A stretch of 64,000 bases of DNA from Leucobacter komagatae. Its GTDB lineage: Bacteria; Actinomycetota; Actinomycetes; Actinomycetales; Microbacteriaceae. The stretch is from assembly GCF_000834055.1 (NCBI RefSeq), contig NZ_JXSQ01000001.1, forward strand, positions 62,001-126,000. The letters are read 5' to 3'. The notes beneath the pieces are model-generated. The model saw only the letters and a program-made list of their open reading frames with translations. It had not been told where the DNA came from and made no database searches. Positions 8,157-16,655 of the stretch are shown one piece after another; position 1 is the stretch's first letter, and every line of letters begins with the position of its first letter. Position numbers and translations under genes: made by a program.

Positions 8157-9367
8157 TGACGGGGGCAGCGAGCGGGGGCGGCGCCGGCGACGGCGGCGCC
8201 CCCGCGGCGGCGGCCGCCTGGCCCGTCGGCGCTCTACCGACCGAACAGGTTGGATCGCTTCCGCGGCCGGCGCGCCTGCAGCGAGCCGTGCTCGACACTG
8301 AGATTGGTGCCGCGTCAGCGGAGGAACTCGCGCAAGAGCAGGAGACTGCCGTTCGAGATACCCTCGCCAGGCTCGCCGAGACCGGATCGCCGATCGTTAG
8401 CGACGGCGAGCAACGCAGGCAGAGCTTTGCGAGCTACCCGCTTGCCGGCGGCGAGGTCACCGAGGGGCCAGTCTTTGCGGTCTTTGCCGATGGCCACCAT
8501 CGGGTCGTTCCGCGACTCGTCACCGCACCATTCCGGTTCCGTGCGTGGGCCGCGGACGACGTCGCGCGAGCGCGCGCGCACACCACGTTGCCGCTGAAGC
8601 AGGCGGTCATCTCGCCATCGATGCTCTCGCTCACGGTTCCAGAGGATGGCCTTGGCGGGTACACGCGTGAGGAATTCATCGGCGACGTTGTCGCGGGCTG
8701 CGCTGAGGATATTCGGCGCTGCTTTGCTGCGGGCGCCAGCCGTGTGTCGATCGACTTCACCGAGGGCAGGCTTGCGCTTCGCCGTGACCTGCGCGCACCG
8801 TGGGCCGGGCCGCTGGCGCTCGGCGGGTTCATCGAGCTCCTCAACCGTGTGCTTGGCGAGCTCACGCCGGAGCAGCGCGAAGCAGTTGGGGTGCACACCT
8901 GTCCGGGCAACGACAACGACTCCGAGCACAGTGCCGATGTTGACTATGCGGAACTCATCCCGGAGCTGTTCCAAATTGAGGCCGGATACTTCCTCGTGCA
9001 GGCAGCAGGAGAGAAGGATCAAGACAGGGTCGCACGGCTCGTCGGCCGTGAGATCACGTCGCTCAGCGCGGCAGGGCGGCGGACGCCGAGGGTGTTGCTC
9101 GGGGTGACGAACCCGACGAACCCGAAGCTCGAGACAGCCGAACAGATTCGCGATCAGCTTGTGCGCGCGGCGAGGTTCGTGCCCGCGGAGCTTCTCGGCT
9201 CGACGGACGACTGCGGGTTCTCGCCCTACCTCGTCGATGAGAAGCCACGGCACGGCTCACCCGATTTCGCTCGCGACGTTGCCTTCGCCAAGATCGCCGC
9301 TCGCGTGCGCGGCACGCAGCTGGCTTCGGCGGAGCTGTCCGGGTCACCAACGGGGAGTACACAATGA
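8156..9367 (+). CDS. core-MetE-like zinc methyltransferase paralogue
   Basis: 403-residue protein corresponding only to the C-terminal, catalytic barrel of MetE. It keeps LPTEQVGSLPRPA, the zinc ligands in GVHTCPGNDND and TDDCGFSPYL, and the acidic IEAGYF segment. Short MetE homologues of this type transfer methyl groups from other donors (methylcobalamin or methylated thiols in some cases); the donor here is unknown. GTG at 8156 overlaps the metE stop by one base, and the stop overlaps the metF start as ATGA. The first ~20 residues are a Gly/Ala-rich low-complexity stretch, so a later start is possible. Not a truncated pseudogene, since all metal ligands remain. Confidence 0.85.
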   Translation: MTGAASGGGAGDGGAPAAAAAWPVGALPTEQVGSLPRPARLQRAVLDTEIGAASAEELAQEQETAVRDTLARLAETGSPIVSDGEQRRQSFASYPLAGGEVTEGPVFAVFADGHHRVVPRLVTAPFRFRAWAADDVARARAHTTLPLKQAVISPSMLSLTVPEDGLGGYTREEFIGDVVAGCAEDIRRCFAAGASRVSIDFTEGRLALRRDLRAPWAGPLALGGFIELLNRVLGELTPEQREAVGVHTCPGNDNDSEHSADVDYAELIPELFQIEAGYFLVQAAGEKDQDRVARLVGREITSLSAAGRRTPRVLLGVTNPTNPKLETAEQIRDQLVRAARFVPAELLGSTDDCGFSPYLVDEKPRHGSPDFARDVAFAKIAARVRGTQLASAELSGSPTGSTQ

Positions 9368-10257
9368 CGGCTTCACTGCTCACCGGAAGTGCGCCAACCA
9401 GGGCGCGGTTTTCGTTCGAGGTGTTTCCGGCGCGCTCGGGCGCAGCAGCGCTCGCGCTGGGGAGCTCCGTGCAGCACCTCTCAGCGGCCGGGCCCGACTT
9501 CATCTCGGTCACGTACGGCGCGAACGGCTCCAACCGTGACGCATCGCTCGACCTCCTCGCCTACCTGCGCGACCACACTGAGGCGCTGCCGCTGGCGCAC
9601 CTTACGACCGTGCGGGAATCGCGGGAGGTCATTCGGGAGACGATCCACCGCATCATGGATGCGGGGATCCACGACTTTCTCGCGCTTCGCGGCGACCCGC
9701 CCCGCGGCACCGACGAAGACGACCCCGAGGTTGCCGGATCGCTCAGCGCGCTCGAGCTCACAGAGCTCATCGCCGAGGCCCGTGCCGAGCGGCCTGCGTT
9801 CACGAGCGTCGGCCGCACGGCGGTCGCCGCCTACCCCAACGGCCACCCGCTCTCGCAGGGGCAGTCGGCCGACATTGACTGGCTGCTTGCGAAGGAGGCG
9901 GCCGGGGCGCAGTTCGCGATCACGCAGCTGTTCTTTCGGGCGGAGGAGTACCTTTCGTTCGCCGACGCCGCACGCTCGGCGGGGCTGACAATGCCGCTGC
10001 TGCCAGGGCTCATGCCCGTCTCAACGAGCGGGCAGCTGCGGAAGGTCGCGTCGCTCGCGGGGAGGCCTGCGCCGGTGGCACTTGAGCGTGCGCTCGAGGA
10101 AGCAGGTGGCTTCGCGCCGGAGCTCGGGGTCGAGCACACGGTCTCGCTCGCGCGGGAGCTGCTTGAGGGCGGTGCGCCGTCGATTCACCTCTACACGTTC
10201 AACAGGCACGAGCAGGTGCTCGCCGTGCTCGCGGAGCTAAACCTGCTGGAAGGCTAG
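9364..10257 (+). CDS. metF: 5,10-methylenetetrahydrofolate reductase
   Basis: FAD enzyme that makes 5-methyl-THF, the methyl donor used by MetE. 297 residues, normal length. Visible family motifs: RFSFEVFPARSG at the N-terminus, DFISVTYGANGS near residue 39, HDFLALRGDPPRG near 104, and QFAITQLFF near 181 in the folate/FAD barrel. The ATG overlaps the stop of the preceding core-MetE gene, indicating translational coupling. It ends the methionine operon; the next gene is convergent. Confidence 0.96.
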   Translation: MTASLLTGSAPTRARFSFEVFPARSGAAALALGSSVQHLSAAGPDFISVTYGANGSNRDASLDLLAYLRDHTEALPLAHLTTVRESREVIRETIHRIMDAGIHDFLALRGDPPRGTDEDDPEVAGSLSALELTELIAEARAERPAFTSVGRTAVAAYPNGHPLSQGQSADIDWLLAKEAAGAQFAITQLFFRAEEYLSFADAARSAGLTMPLLPGLMPVSTSGQLRKVASLAGRPAPVALERALEEAGGFAPELGVEHTVSLARELLEGGAPSIHLYTFNRHEQVLAVLAELNLLEG

Positions 10258-10287
10258 GGCAGCGGGCGGGCCTGTGGGCGGGGCCGA

Positions 10288-10830
10288 CTACTCCCAGTTC
10301 TTGACAAGCCCGGGGAGCCGCTTGGTCGCCACCGACATGTACGCGGAGTCAAAGGCCGGACGCACGGCGATGCCTGTGCTCTCGTCAAGCCCCCAGCGGG
10401 CGTTGACCTCGCGGGCAGGGCCGTTCATGAGCACATCTTCCAGGTAGTTCGTGCGCGGCGAGTCGGGGTTATCGTTGTAGACGTGGATCGTCACCACATC
10501 GATTCCGAAGGAATCGTGGTGCGCGTTCACCGCCGAGAACATCTCCTGCACCTGATCCGCGCTGACGGAGCTCGGCTCGATGACGAGGGTAACGGCAAAT
10601 GCCTTGCCCTTGCTGCCGAAACCGACCCAGGCGTCGCAGCGGGTTGGGGCGAGCTCGCTGGCGGCGAGCTCCGCGCATATTTGCTCTCCGTGCCGCGGGG
10701 ATTCGCCAGGAGGGCGGCCCAAGGAGAATCCGTGTGGGTAGTTGAACGAGCACCCGGACAGCGCGATAGCGAGCAGTGCGGCGACTGCCGCCACTGGCAA
10801 GAACCGGGTAGGACGCCCTGAGATAGCCAT
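10288..10830 (-). CDS. predicted lipoprotein, unknown function
   Basis: 180-residue protein with a lipoprotein signal: basic start, hydrophobic stretch VAAVAALLAIALSGCS and lipobox LSGC with Cys near residue 27. The mature part is about 150 residues, has two further cysteines (QICAEL and TRCDAW) that could form a disulfide, and shows no motif I recognise. It should be anchored to the outer face of the membrane. It is downstream of lipA on the same strand, but 230 bp with a tandem repeat separate them, so it probably has its own promoter. Confidence 0.75.
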   Translation of the reverse strand: MAISGRPTRFLPVAAVAALLAIALSGCSFNYPHGFSLGRPPGESPRHGEQICAELAASELAPTRCDAWVGFGSKGKAFAVTLVIEPSSVSADQVQEMFSAVNAHHDSFGIDVVTIHVYNDNPDSPRTNYLEDVLMNGPAREVNARWGLDESTGIAVRPAFDSAYMSVATKRLPGLVKNWE

Positions 10831-10933
10831 GAGGCCACTGTAGCGGCGCGCTGAGGATCTGAGCGATCTGAGACCACGGAAGCGCGATCGCGGTGATCCC
10901 GCCCGATCCGCCCTCGCCCGGCCCCTCCCGCGC

Positions 10934-10998
10934 CTTCCGTCAGGTCAGGCCTCTTCCGCCAGGTCAGGCCTTTTCAACCGGCAAAGACTCATGACCTG
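10934..10998. repeat. 19-bp tandem duplication plus an inverted copy of its core
   Basis: Two adjacent 19-bp units at 10934-10952 and 10953-10971 differ at a single base. Each contains CAGGTCA (10941-10947 and 10960-10966), and the reverse complement TGACCTG occurs at 10992-10998. This lies in the 230-bp gap between lipA and the start of the lipoprotein gene, about 105-165 bases upstream of that start, where a regulator could bind. Nothing else was recognised in the gap. Confidence 0.6.
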
Positions 10999-11060
10999 GG
11001 TGAGGTCGTGTCCTTTCGGCGGGAGAGGGAGAAGGGGATGGGGAAGGGAGGCCCCCGCAG

Positions 11061-12158
11061 CTACACCGCGGCGACCGCCTGCGGGAACTCGGCACCGGCC
11101 TCCGCACCCGCAGCCCGCTCGGCCAAATGCCTGAGGTGCTCAGGCACCTCGATGCCCTTGCGCGCCATCGTCTGAGCCCAGAGTCTGCCGGCGCGGTACG
11201 AGGAGCGCACGAGCGGCCCTGCGAGCACGCCGTCGAACCCCAGAGCGTCCGCCTCGGCCTTCAACTCGACGAACTCCTCAGGCCGCACCCAGCGGTCGAT
11301 GGGGTGGTGCAGCTTCGAGGGCCGCAGGTACTGCGTGAGGGTCAGAATGTCGCAGCCGGCCGAGCGCAGCTCGCGCATCGTCTCGATGATCTCGTCGCGC
11401 GTCTCGCCCATGCCAAGGATGAGGTTCGACTTCGTGATCATCCCTGCGTCGCGCGCCTGCGTGATCACCTCGAGCGAGCGCTCGTAGCGGAAGCCCGGCC
11501 TGATCCGCTTGAAGATCCGCGGTACGGTCTCGAGGTTGTGCGCGAACACCTGCGGGCGGGCCTCGAACACCTGCGCGAGATCCTCCGGGCGTCCGCCGAG
11601 GTCGTCGGCGAGCACCTCGACACCCGAGCCCGGGTTGAGCGCGTGGATCTGGCGGATCGTCTCCGCGTACAGCCACGCGCCAGTGTCTGGTAGATCGTCG
11701 CGCGTGACCCCCGTGATCGTCGCGTAGCGCAACCCCATGGTTCGCACGGACTCTGCGACCCTGCGGGGCTCGTCGCGATCGAGCGCGAGCGGCTTGCCCG
11801 ACGTGATCATGCAGAAGTCGCAGCGGCGCGTGCAGATCGATCCGCCGATAAGGAACGTCGCCTCGCGATCCTCCCAGCACTCGTAGATGTTCGGGCAACC
11901 CGCTTCCTTGCACACGGTGTGGAGGGCTTCACGGCTCACGAGTTCCTGCACGGCCTTGTATTCGGGGCCGGTGCGCGCACGGGTCTTGATCCACTCGGGC
12001 TTGCGTTCGATGGGGGTCTCGGCGTTCTTCGCCTCGACCCGGAGTAGCCGGCGCTCCTCCGGCTCGGGTCGGGTTCCGACGACGGGAGGATCTTGACAGT
12101 CATGCTGAGAGCCTTTCGAGTACGGGGGCGAGGCGTTCGCGCAGCGCGGGGGCCGCAT
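11061..12158 (-). CDS. lipA: lipoyl synthase (probable N-terminal frameshift)
   Basis: Radical-SAM enzyme inserting two sulfurs into octanoyl-protein to make lipoyl groups. In this frame the auxiliary-cluster cysteines are 83, 88 and 94 ([12 protein letters not shown]) and the radical-SAM cysteines 109, 113 and 116 (CTRRCDFC). All conserved regions are intact, including the C-terminal [10 protein letters not shown]. The N-terminus is odd: the natural start is ATG at 12103, overlapping the lipB stop as ATGA, and it encodes [13 protein letters not shown], but that frame does not join [16 protein letters not shown]. One extra G near 12064-12067 would join them. Otherwise translation must begin at ATG 12158, inside lipB, with an unusual N-terminus. 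Confidence 0.9.
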   Translation of the reverse strand: MRPPRCANASPPYSKGSQHDCQDPPVVGTRPEPEERRLLRVEAKNAETPIERKPEWIKTRARTGPEYKAVQELVSREALHTVCKEAGCPNIYECWEDREATFLIGGSICTRRCDFCMITSGKPLALDRDEPRRVAESVRTMGLRYATITGVTRDDLPDTGAWLYAETIRQIHALNPGSGVEVLADDLGGRPEDLAQVFEARPQVFAHNLETVPRIFKRIRPGFRYERSLEVITQARDAGMITKSNLILGMGETRDEIIETMRELRSAGCDILTLTQYLRPSKLHHPIDRWVRPEEFVELKAEADALGFDGVLAGPLVRSSYRAGRLWAQTMARKGIEVPEHLRHLAERAAGAEAGAEFPQAVAAV

Positions 12159-12828
12159 CCGCCGGTGTGATGGTTCGTCCGGCTCGCTCGCTCAGTGTGG
12201 TGACGCCCGCGTCGGTGATGCCGCACGGCACGAAGCGGGTGAATGGGGTGAGGGCGTTGTTGCAATTGAGTGAGATGCCGTGGGTAACAATCCGCCTGCT
12301 CACATGGATGCCGATCTGTGCGAGCTTGGCTTCGGGGGTGCCTGGCGCGGAGCCAGCAGGCGGATCTGTCCATACCCCGGTCCTCCCGGCGATGCGGTAG
12401 CCGACGACACCGAGGTCGCCGATTGTGGCAATGAGGGCCTCCTCGAGTGCGTGCACGAGGTTGACTCCTCCGAGGCCGTCCGCGAGTCGCACGATCGGAT
12501 ACGCGACGAGCTGCCCTGGGCCGTGCCAAGTCACCTTGCCGCCACGGTTGACTGGCACAACGGGGGTGCCGTCATCGGGGTATTCGTGGGTTTCGGCGCG
12601 TCTTCCTGCGGTGTAGACGGGCTCGTGCTCAAGAAAGAGCACGGTGCCGCCATCCGCGTCGCCGGCGAGGCGGTCGGCGGCAGCCTGCTGGAGCGCAAGG
12701 CCGCGCTCGTAGGGGACGAATTCGGGGGCGAGGCCAACGGTCTCGAAACGCGGCGATGGTGTCGCTCGGCTGGCTTCGGGTGTGGGGAGCGCGCTGGGCG
12801 CGGGGCGTACATCGAACGTGGAACGCAT
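12100..12828 (-). CDS. lipB: octanoyl-[acyl carrier protein]:protein octanoyltransferase
   Basis: Transfers octanoate from ACP to lipoyl domains, the step before LipA. From ATG 12828 the protein has 242 residues. The motif [17 protein letters not shown] is at 95-111, and the catalytic pair is Lys168 (EAKLAQIG) and Cys202 (FVPCGI), with the 34-residue separation seen in E. coli and M. tuberculosis LipB. The start at 12828 rather than 12864 gives the usual short N-terminus and has TACTAT 6 nt before it, suggesting a leaderless transcript. Translationally coupled to lipA. Confidence 0.95.
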   Translation of the reverse strand: MRSTFDVRPAPSALPTPEASRATPSPRFETVGLAPEFVPYERGLALQQAAADRLAGDADGGTVLFLEHEPVYTAGRRAETHEYPDDGTPVVPVNRGGKVTWHGPGQLVAYPIVRLADGLGGVNLVHALEEALIATIGDLGVVGYRIAGRTGVWTDPPAGSAPGTPEAKLAQIGIHVSRRIVTHGISLNCNNALTPFTRFVPCGITDAGVTTLSERAGRTITPADAAPALRERLAPVLERLSA

Positions 12829-12954
12829 GCCAACATAGTAAATGGACGCAGTCCAACAAAGCAAACTGCGGCGAGAAACCGTCGTCGGCGCAGCTGGGGC
12901 ATTACCAGGGGTTGGGAAGCGGGGCCCCTCCTGCTGTCGACGGCAATGCAGGTG

Positions 12955-13036
12955 CCCGGCTATGCGGACGCCCGGCTATGCGGACACTCGGCTATGCGGC
13001 TATGCGGCTATGCGGCTATGCGGCTATGCGGCTATG
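12955..13036. repeat. octamer tandem repeat (CGGCTATG x6) preceded by two 16-bp units
   Basis: Two 16-bp units beginning CCCGGCTATGCGGAC (12955-12970 and 12971-12986) are followed by six uninterrupted copies of CGGCTATG (12989-13036) and a decayed seventh. The array lies in the 349-bp gap between the end of lexA and the start of lipB, 127-208 bases upstream of the lipB start. Copy number of such arrays varies easily by slippage. Apart from this array and the hairpin at 13091-13107 I see nothing else in the gap. Confidence 0.85.
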
Positions 13037-13090
13037 CGGCTGCCGCGGGGCGCGGGTCGCCAGAAGGCAGGCGCCAGTAGCTATGCTGTG

Positions 13091-13107
13091 CGGTTCGGGA
13101 CGAACCG
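13091..13107 (-). terminator. hairpin downstream of lexA
   Basis: CGGTTCG-GGA-CGAACCG: 7-bp perfect arms, 71 bases after the lexA stop in the direction of lexA transcription. There is no T-run, so it may be a weak terminator or a transcript-end stabiliser. Its arms contain GGTTCG/CGAACC, and a chance likeness to LexA half-sites is also possible. Confidence 0.35.
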
Positions 13108-13177
13108 GATGGATGGGCTAGGGTTCCCGAAAGCCGGCCTCGGTGCGGCGCGTGATGCGACGGGTGGTGGCGTGCGG

Positions 13178-13840
13178 TTATACCGAACGGAAGACGGCCA
13201 CGACCTTGCCGAGTACCTCTGCGTGATCGCCAAGAATGGGTTCGAACGCGCTATTGCGGGGGAGGAGCCAGGTGTGACCGTCGCGGCGGCGGAAGACCTT
13301 CACCGTTGCCTCCCCATCAAGCATGGCTGCGACGATGTCGCCGTTGTCTGCCTCACGCTGCTGGCGTACGACGACGAAGTCGCCGTCGCAGATTGCGGCG
13401 TCGATCATCGATTCGCCAACGACTTTGAGCATGAAGAGCTGGCCGTCGCCAACGAGTTGCCTTGGGAGCGGGACGATCTCCTCAACCTGCTGATCGGCAG
13501 TGATGGGGACACCTGCTGCGATCTGTCCGACGAGCGGCACAAATGCTGTCTCCTGTGCCTGCGTGGTCGGGGCATCCGCAATCGCGCTGCTCGTCACCGC
13601 GAGCTCCACGAGGATCTCGAGCGCGCGAGGGCGATTCGGGTCACGGCGGATGTAGCCGCCAAGTTCGAGGCGACTGAGCTGGTGGGTGACGCTCGAGAGC
13701 GACGAGAGGCCAACGGCGTCGCCAATCTCTCGCATGCTCGGCGGGTAGCCGCGCGATTCGACGGAGCGTGCGATGAACTCGAGGATCGCCTGCTGCTTCT
13801 CAGTTAGCGGCTTCATCGGCGTTGAGGCCAGTTCGCTCAT
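13178..13840 (-). CDS. lexA: LexA repressor
   Basis: SOS repressor and self-cleaving serine protease, 220 residues. The winged-helix domain (KQQAILEFI..., [20 protein letters not shown]) occupies residues 13-75. The cleavage site is Ala109-Gly110 (QIAAGVP), and the catalytic dyad is Ser144 (GESM) and Lys181 (ATVKVF). ATG 13840 follows GAGAGGAC. The divergent LysM gene shares its 286-bp upstream region, which contains SOS-type half-sites, so LexA probably represses both itself and that gene. Confidence 0.97.
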   Translation of the reverse strand: MSELASTPMKPLTEKQQAILEFIARSVESRGYPPSMREIGDAVGLSSLSSVTHQLSRLELGGYIRRDPNRPRALEILVELAVTSSAIADAPTTQAQETAFVPLVGQIAAGVPITADQQVEEIVPLPRQLVGDGQLFMLKVVGESMIDAAICDGDFVVVRQQREADNGDIVAAMLDGEATVKVFRRRDGHTWLLPRNSAFEPILGDHAEVLGKVVAVFRSV

Positions 13841-13982
13841 CGCATGTCCTCTCGGTAGTGGTGTCTGGGGTTCGACGTGAGCGGCAATCTCCGCGAATTC
13901 CCGGGCCGCTCAGCGAATGTCGGTGGTCACTGCTTGAGTGGCCCTACTGTTCGAAACCATAGCCCGTATGTTCGATGCGAGG

Positions 13983-13996
13983 CAAACATTCGTTCG
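13983..13996. promoter_or_regulatory. SOS (LexA) box
   Basis: CAAACATTCGTTCG matches the actinobacterial/Bacillus-type consensus CGAAC-N4-GTTCG with one mismatch (A for G at position 2) and is followed by A as in TCGAAC...GTTCGA. It lies midway in the lexA/LysM divergent region, 130 bases before the LysM start. Isolated GTTCG half-sites at 13949 and 13970 strengthen the case. Confidence 0.6.
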
Positions 13997-14055
13997 AGTG
14001 TCGCCCAAGTTGGTGCGGTATTTCATCGAATACACCGGTTGCGGTTTCGAAAGAT

Positions 14056-14069
14056 CGAAGATATATTCG
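14056..14069. promoter_or_regulatory. second, weaker SOS-like box
   Basis: CGAAGATATATTCG fits CGAAC-N4-GTTCG with two mismatches, and a further GTTCGAACG follows at 14078-14086. It sits 57 bases before the LysM start codon, a usual operator distance. Confidence 0.4.
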
Positions 14070-14126
14070 AAAGAGATGTTCGAACGAAGTGAATTCGCTC
14101 CAACAATCTCGAGAGAGGAACTCCTC

Positions 14127-14567
14127 ATGACTGCAACAGCTATCGTCACCCCAGTTATCCGCCGCACGGACGCGGCGCGCGCCAACGCAAGCGTCGGTGA
14201 CGCCGCGGTGGCTACGGCGCCGCAGACGCGCTTCCGTCTCACCCGTAGGGGTCGAGTTGTCTTTGGCGGTCTCGCGACCGTACTCGTAGCCGGTGCCCTC
14301 GCTATCGGTGCCGCGTTCGCGGCGCCAGGCGCAGTCGCAAACGGTGCGGAGAGCACGCAGGAGTTCCCCTACGTGCTCGTGCAAGCCGGGGATTCCCTGT
14401 GGAGCATCGCCTCCGCACTCGAACCCGGAGCAGACCCGCGTGATGTTGTCGCAGAGATCGTGCGACTCAACCAGATAGACGGCGCAAGCTTGCAGGCCGG
14501 TGACGCAATCGCCGTTCCGCTCCGGTTTGAGGGGAGCGAGCACACGCTCGCCGCTTCGGCGCTGTAA
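14127..14567 (+). CDS. LysM-domain membrane protein, probable SOS-induced division inhibitor
   Basis: 146 residues: cytoplasmic basic N-terminus (1-43), one membrane segment (about 44-66), then an external LysM peptidoglycan-binding domain (about 81-131; PYVLVQAGDSLWSIA ... LQAGDAIAVP). It is divergent from lexA with SOS-type boxes between them. In this position Actinomycetota carry ChiZ/Rv2719c-like proteins and Firmicutes carry YneA, both small membrane-LysM proteins that delay division after DNA damage. The role is inferred from architecture and context. ATG 14127 follows GAGAGGAACTCCTC; an open frame extends upstream but would cover the operators. Confidence 0.8.
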   Translation: MTATAIVTPVIRRTDAARANASVGDAAVATAPQTRFRLTRRGRVVFGGLATVLVAGALAIGAAFAAPGAVANGAESTQEFPYVLVQAGDSLWSIASALEPGADPRDVVAEIVRLNQIDGASLQAGDAIAVPLRFEGSEHTLAASAL

Positions 14568-14658
14568 CCTGCGCGTGGCTCGGGTGTGGCAACACGCGAG
14601 TTATCCGGCGCGGATTGCCAACGCTCGGGAGCGGCTCGCCGCTCGCTAGACTGGCGTG

Positions 14659-15744
14659 GTGGCCGAACTACACGATCTCCCGCTCCGCGACAACCTTGTC
14701 GGCAAGACCCCGTACGGTGCCCCGCAGGCAGCCGTCCCGGTCAGCCTGAACGTGAATGAGAACACGCATCCACTGCCGGAAGCGTTCATCGCTGAAGCAA
14801 CCGAGGCGCTGGCCGCAGCGTTGCGGGGCGTCAACCGTTACCCAGACCGCGAGTTTATGGGGCTCCGCGAGGCGCTCGCAGGCTATCTCGGCTATGGGTT
14901 GACTCCCGAGCAGGTGTGGGCTGCGAACGGGTCCAACGAGGTGCTCCAGCAGATCCTCCAGGCCTTCGGCGGCCCTGGCCGCACCCTCCTGAGCTTCACG
15001 CCGACATATTCGATGTATCCGCTCCTCGCCGACGGCACCGACACCGGATGGATTGCTGTCCCGCGGGCGGCGGACTACACCGTTTCGCCTGAGCTCGCAG
15101 TTGCTGCAATCACCGAACACCAGCCAGACATCGTTGTGCTCTGCGCACCGAACAACCCGACGGGCACCCCGATGAGTCTCGAGACCGTCGTTGCAGCGTA
15201 CGACGCCTTTGACGGCATTCTCATCGTTGATGAAGCATACAAAGAGTTCGACTCCGCTACGGAGACAGCGATCTCGCTGTTGCCCGGTCGGCACCGCCTC
15301 ATCGTAAGCCGGACGATGAGCAAGGCATTCGCGTTCGCCGGAGTCAGGCTTGGGTACATCGCGGCGGACAGCGCAGTGGTTGACGCGCTGCGCCTCGTGC
15401 GCCTGCCCTACCACCTCTCCGGGCTTACGCAGGCTGCGGCGACAACCGCGGTGAAGCACTCGGCTGCAATGCTTGCGACCGTCGACGAAATTCGTGCAGA
15501 ACGAGATCGGCTCGGCGCGCACCTCACCTCCCTCGGGTATACCGTCCACGACTCGGGGGCGAACTTCGTGCTCGTCGGAGGATTCGTTGACTCGGGCCTC
15601 GTGTTTGCGCGCCTTCGCGAACAGGGCATCCTTGTGCGTGACCTGGGGATCGAGGGCCACATTCGAATCACTGCCGGTACGCCGGAGGAGACTACGGCAG
15701 TGATCGACGCGATCACGGCCTTCGGAGCAGCCGGCACCGTGTAG
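14659..15744 (+). CDS. hisC: histidinol-phosphate aminotransferase
   Basis: PLP-dependent transaminase of histidine synthesis, 361 residues from GTG 14659. Visible: NVNENTHPLP and NRYPDREF near the N-terminus, APNNPTGT (163-170), DEAYKEF (191-197) and the PLP lysine Lys222 in SRTMSKAFAFAGVR. There is no ribosome site; TAGACT at 14647-14652 lies 6 nt before this GTG, so a leaderless mRNA starting at 14659 is likely, although the preceding GTG at 14656 cannot be excluded. The pathway genes hisB-hisH-priA follow after a thiol-redox pair that interrupts the group. Confidence 0.95.
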   Translation: MAELHDLPLRDNLVGKTPYGAPQAAVPVSLNVNENTHPLPEAFIAEATEALAAALRGVNRYPDREFMGLREALAGYLGYGLTPEQVWAANGSNEVLQQILQAFGGPGRTLLSFTPTYSMYPLLADGTDTGWIAVPRAADYTVSPELAVAAITEHQPDIVVLCAPNNPTGTPMSLETVVAAYDAFDGILIVDEAYKEFDSATETAISLLPGRHRLIVSRTMSKAFAFAGVRLGYIAADSAVVDALRLVRLPYHLSGLTQAAATTAVKHSAAMLATVDEIRAERDRLGAHLTSLGYTVHDSGANFVLVGGFVDSGLVFARLREQGILVRDLGIEGHIRITAGTPEETTAVIDAITAFGAAGTV

Positions 15745-15752
15745 CTCGCGGT

Positions 15753-15771
15753 TGCGCTGCCCCTCAGCGCA
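15753..15771 (+). terminator. hairpin after hisC
   Basis: TGCGCTG-CCCCT-CAGCGCA, 7-bp perfect arms, 8 bp after the hisC stop. No clear T-run. It separates hisC from the DsbA-like gene, which has its own -10-like box. Confidence 0.4.
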
Positions 15772-15848
15772 GCATCCCTCGACGCAGAAAGTTCGTGCGT
15801 GAAGGATCGTGGGGCAAGCTCCCGGAAAAGGCAGTTAGGCTCGAAGTC

Positions 15849-16646
15849 ATGCCGAAGCCGATTGAAGCGCTCGACCGCCCGACCCTCGAACGACGGTACC
15901 GCCGGATGCGACTCGCTACCGTTGTTCTCGCAGCCGCAGCAGTGTTCCTTGGAGCAGCCCTCGGGGCGCAGGGGATCCGCGGGACTGACGGACCCATTGC
16001 GGGCGCAGACTCCGGCTCCCCGGCGAGCGACGAGAAGGCAGACGGCACGGAAGCGGACACGGCGGCGCAAAGCTGCCCCGTCGTTGACCGGCTCGATGAG
16101 GATGACCCACGCGCACTCGGGGACATCGATGCACCGATCGTGCTCCACGAATGGACAGATTTCCGCTGCCCGTATTGCGGTTCGTTCTCGCGCGACACCC
16201 TGCCAGTGCTCATCAAGGAATACGTCGACACCGGGAAAGTGCGGCTCGAGATCCATGACGCCGCTCTCGTCGGCGGAGACAATTCTGTACTCATCGCGGC
16301 CGCAGCGCGCGCCGCGGGTGAACAGGGCAAGTATTTCGAGTTCTATGACGAGGTCTACCGCGCACAGGGCGCTGCTGAGGACGCCCACGCCGAGCTCGAT
16401 CTCGCCGCGCTCGTCGCCCATGCGAAGACTGTGGGCGTGGCCGATATTCAGGCGTTTACCGACGCCGTCGAGAGCGGAAAATTCGAAGCAGCCGTGCGCG
16501 AGGACACCGCTGAGGCGCAGCGCATAGGCGTGACCGGCGTGCCGTTCTTTGCGACGAGTGAGTGCGGGCAGGTGATGAGCGGCGCGCAGCCTGTCGACAC
16601 CTTCCGCAGCCAGATCGATGCAGCGCTTGCCGCGGCGAAGAAGTAG
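15849..16646 (+). CDS. DsbA-family membrane-anchored thiol-disulfide oxidoreductase
   Basis: 265 residues: cytoplasmic tail, a signal-anchor at about 21-41, a low-complexity Ala/Gly/Asp linker, then a thioredoxin-fold DsbA-like domain with the redox motif CPYC at 107-110 (DFRCPYCGSFS) and the cis-proline loop GVTGVPFF. It should oxidise or isomerise disulfides of exported proteins. ATG 15849 is chosen because TAGGCT (15836-15841) stands 7 nt before it, the leaderless pattern seen elsewhere in the window; a GTG 18 codons earlier is open but has no signal. The CcdA-like gene follows 9 bp downstream and is the likely electron partner. Confidence 0.87.
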   Translation: MPKPIEALDRPTLERRYRRMRLATVVLAAAAVFLGAALGAQGIRGTDGPIAGADSGSPASDEKADGTEADTAAQSCPVVDRLDEDDPRALGDIDAPIVLHEWTDFRCPYCGSFSRDTLPVLIKEYVDTGKVRLEIHDAALVGGDNSVLIAAAARAAGEQGKYFEFYDEVYRAQGAAEDAHAELDLAALVAHAKTVGVADIQAFTDAVESGKFEAAVREDTAEAQRIGVTGVPFFATSECGQVMSGAQPVDTFRSQIDAALAAAKK

Positions 16647-16655
16647 CGCGGTCGC

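Noticed and set aside
8156-9367. Second MetE-like gene as a broken metE fragment
   Set aside because: Zinc ligands and the barrel start are intact and it has its own coupled start and stop.
12955-13036. Octamer array as a CRISPR array
   Set aside because: Units are contiguous with no spacers and no cas genes are present.
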